The notes under the pieces: model-generated
Seen by the model: the letters and a program-made list of their open reading frames with translations, nothing else
Told to the model about the DNA's origin: nothing
Database searches by the model: none
Program-made: the position numbers and the translations under genes
Assembly: GCF_019710575.1 (NCBI RefSeq)
Contig: NZ_JAHWFK010000052.1
Coordinates: forward strand, 62,001 to 126,000
Direction: 5' to 3'
DNA length: 64,000 bases
Source of the DNA: Paractinoplanes polyasparticus
GTDB taxonomy: Bacteria; Actinomycetota; Actinomycetes; Mycobacteriales; Micromonosporaceae
Shown here: in pieces, positions 63,144 through 64,000 of the stretch
How the letters are laid out: each line of letters starts with the position of its first letter
Numbering within the stretch: the stretch's first letter is position 1

Positions 63144-64000
63144 ATGCCTTTCGAGCCCGATCGCTACGAGCGGGAGGTCGTCCTCGACCTGCGCCGCCGC
63201 AAGGGTCCGCTCACCGACGACGATCTGCTGCGCCGGTACGCCATCGAGCCGGGAATGACCGACGCGGCCGCGCTGGCCACCCATCTGCGCAAGCTCCGGA
63301 CGTACTGGAACCAGACCGCCGGCGGACCGGACAGCCGGGCCCAGGTCTGCAAGCGCCTGCTTGCCGCCGATGCCGAGCTGCAGCGGCGACCGGGGGTCGA
63401 CCTGGGCGACCCGAGTTGGTGGCAGGCCTTCGCCCAGCAGCGCTCGCGGGACTCCCGGAAGGTCGTCGCGCAGCTGGCGGACGACCTGCGCCAGGCGTTC
63501 GGAGCGGTCGGCAAGGTGACCGCGGCCCAGGTCAAGGCGGCAGCCAAGCAGTATCCCGGCCTGGACCCGGCGGATCTCGACGCCGCGGTCCGGCAGGCCG
63601 GGATCCAGGTTGTCGAGGTCGTGCAACTGCCCAAGGAGAGCGGCCTCGACCGCACGGTCTACCGCGACCTGCAGAAGCGTCTGGGCGACGCCGGCGTGCC
63701 GACCCTGGTGCAGCTGCTGCATCCGGATCTGAGCGGCCCCTTCTCGCTCGTGGCGCAGTTCTCGGTGGTCGGCGAGCGGACCCGGCGGCTGGACCGTCCC
63801 ACGCTCGACGCCCGGATCGCCGACGCCGACCGGTCCGCCGACTCACCGGTGCTGCGCTCCCGGCGGGCGGCTCTCCGGATCCTCTCCACGGCGGCCGGCA
63901 ACGGCGCCGACCTCCGCGAGATCGCGCTCTTCCAGATCGTCGAGCACCTGGTCGCGGGCCGGGCCGACAACCTCGCGGACGCGCTTCTGGTGCGGCAGGC
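63144..64000 (+). CDS. Hsp70-linked helical protein (3' end missing)
   Basis: At least 285 residues, running off the right edge. It begins seven bases after the Hsp70 stop codon and is therefore in the same operon. The sequence is soluble and helical throughout (MPFEPDRYEREVVLDLRRR, DAAALATHLRKLRTYWNQ, VVAQLADDLRQAFGAVGKV, LRSRRAALRILSTAAGNGADL). It has no membrane segments and I do not recognise the family. It may be the client or partner of the lidless Hsp70; similar large helical proteins follow hsp70-grpE pairs in actinomycetes, as I recall. Confidence 0.8.
   Translation, partial: MPFEPDRYEREVVLDLRRRKGPLTDDDLLRRYAIEPGMTDAAALATHLRKLRTYWNQTAGGPDSRAQVCKRLLAADAELQRRPGVDLGDPSWWQAFAQQRSRDSRKVVAQLADDLRQAFGAVGKVTAAQVKAAAKQYPGLDPADLDAAVRQAGIQVVEVVQLPKESGLDRTVYRDLQKRLGDAGVPTLVQLLHPDLSGPFSLVAQFSVVGERTRRLDRPTLDARIADADRSADSPVLRSRRAALRILSTAAGNGADLREIALFQIVEHLVAGRADNLADALLVRQ

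Overview
The window is high-GC DNA with strong G/C at third codon positions, many GTG starts, Tat-type and Sec signal peptides, CBM2/ricin/FnIII secreted enzymes, an Rpf-LysM protein under a c-di-AMP (ydaO-type) riboswitch and SpoIIE-type PP2C/STAS signalling. This points to a multicellular, spore-forming actinomycete, most like Actinoplanes or other Micromonosporaceae. No rRNA, tRNA, IS element, CRISPR array or origin was recognised.

Layout. 1-4.5 kb: the edge of a ricin-lectin/beta-helix exoprotein, a WGR-propeller protein, a decayed NB-ARC/TPR gene and the riboswitch-controlled Rpf gene. 4.8-16 kb: PP2C-STAS pair, secreted M4 metalloprotease, two broken universal-stress genes lying head to head, glgX, a DUF6929-like protein, an unusual in-frame SDR+AKR reading frame and a divergent Nramp-like transporter. 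16-23 kb: MFS exporter, a secreted GH-FnIII-CBM2 glycosidase behind a canonical CebR box, an epimerase behind two TetR-type operators and an ECF sigma/cupin/DUF6069 operon. 23-35 kb: minisatellite DNA, a HelD-like helicase carrying about 440 residues of low-complexity insert, a large kelch-bearing S8 protease, a lone OmpR-type DNA-binding protein, a SCO6745-like protein and an APH-fold kinase. 34.9-42.4 kb: a tightly coupled four-gene secreted operon (small laccase, ThuA/sugar dehydrogenase/PKD/DUF1080 protein, cupredoxin-Ig protein, beta-helix protein). 42.8-47.3 kb: GGDEF-EAL protein, YbdK-type ligase and a second PP2C phosphatase.

The most interesting part is 47.4-64 kb, an accessory island resembling regulated conflict (immunity or programmed-death) systems of multicellular bacteria. 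It has a three-TM protein and a PNP-fold nucleosidase that share a short glycine-rich tag across their overlapping gene junction, a CHAT protease with a TPR partner, two paralogous sigma-region-2-like proteins flanking a C-terminal-domain-only protein and a vWA protein, a frameshifted multi-TM protein, and a GrpE-Hsp70-helical-protein operon that runs off the right edge. The first operon has a clear TTGACA-N17-TATGGT promoter bracketed by two TGTC-N5-GACA operators. A CTGTCCGTCAG-type repeat recurs upstream of both the vWA gene and grpE. The parts suggest sensing or scaffolding (vWA, Hsp70, TPR), signalling (sigma-like proteins) and effectors (CHAT protease, nucleosidase, membrane protein); their functional linkage is inference.
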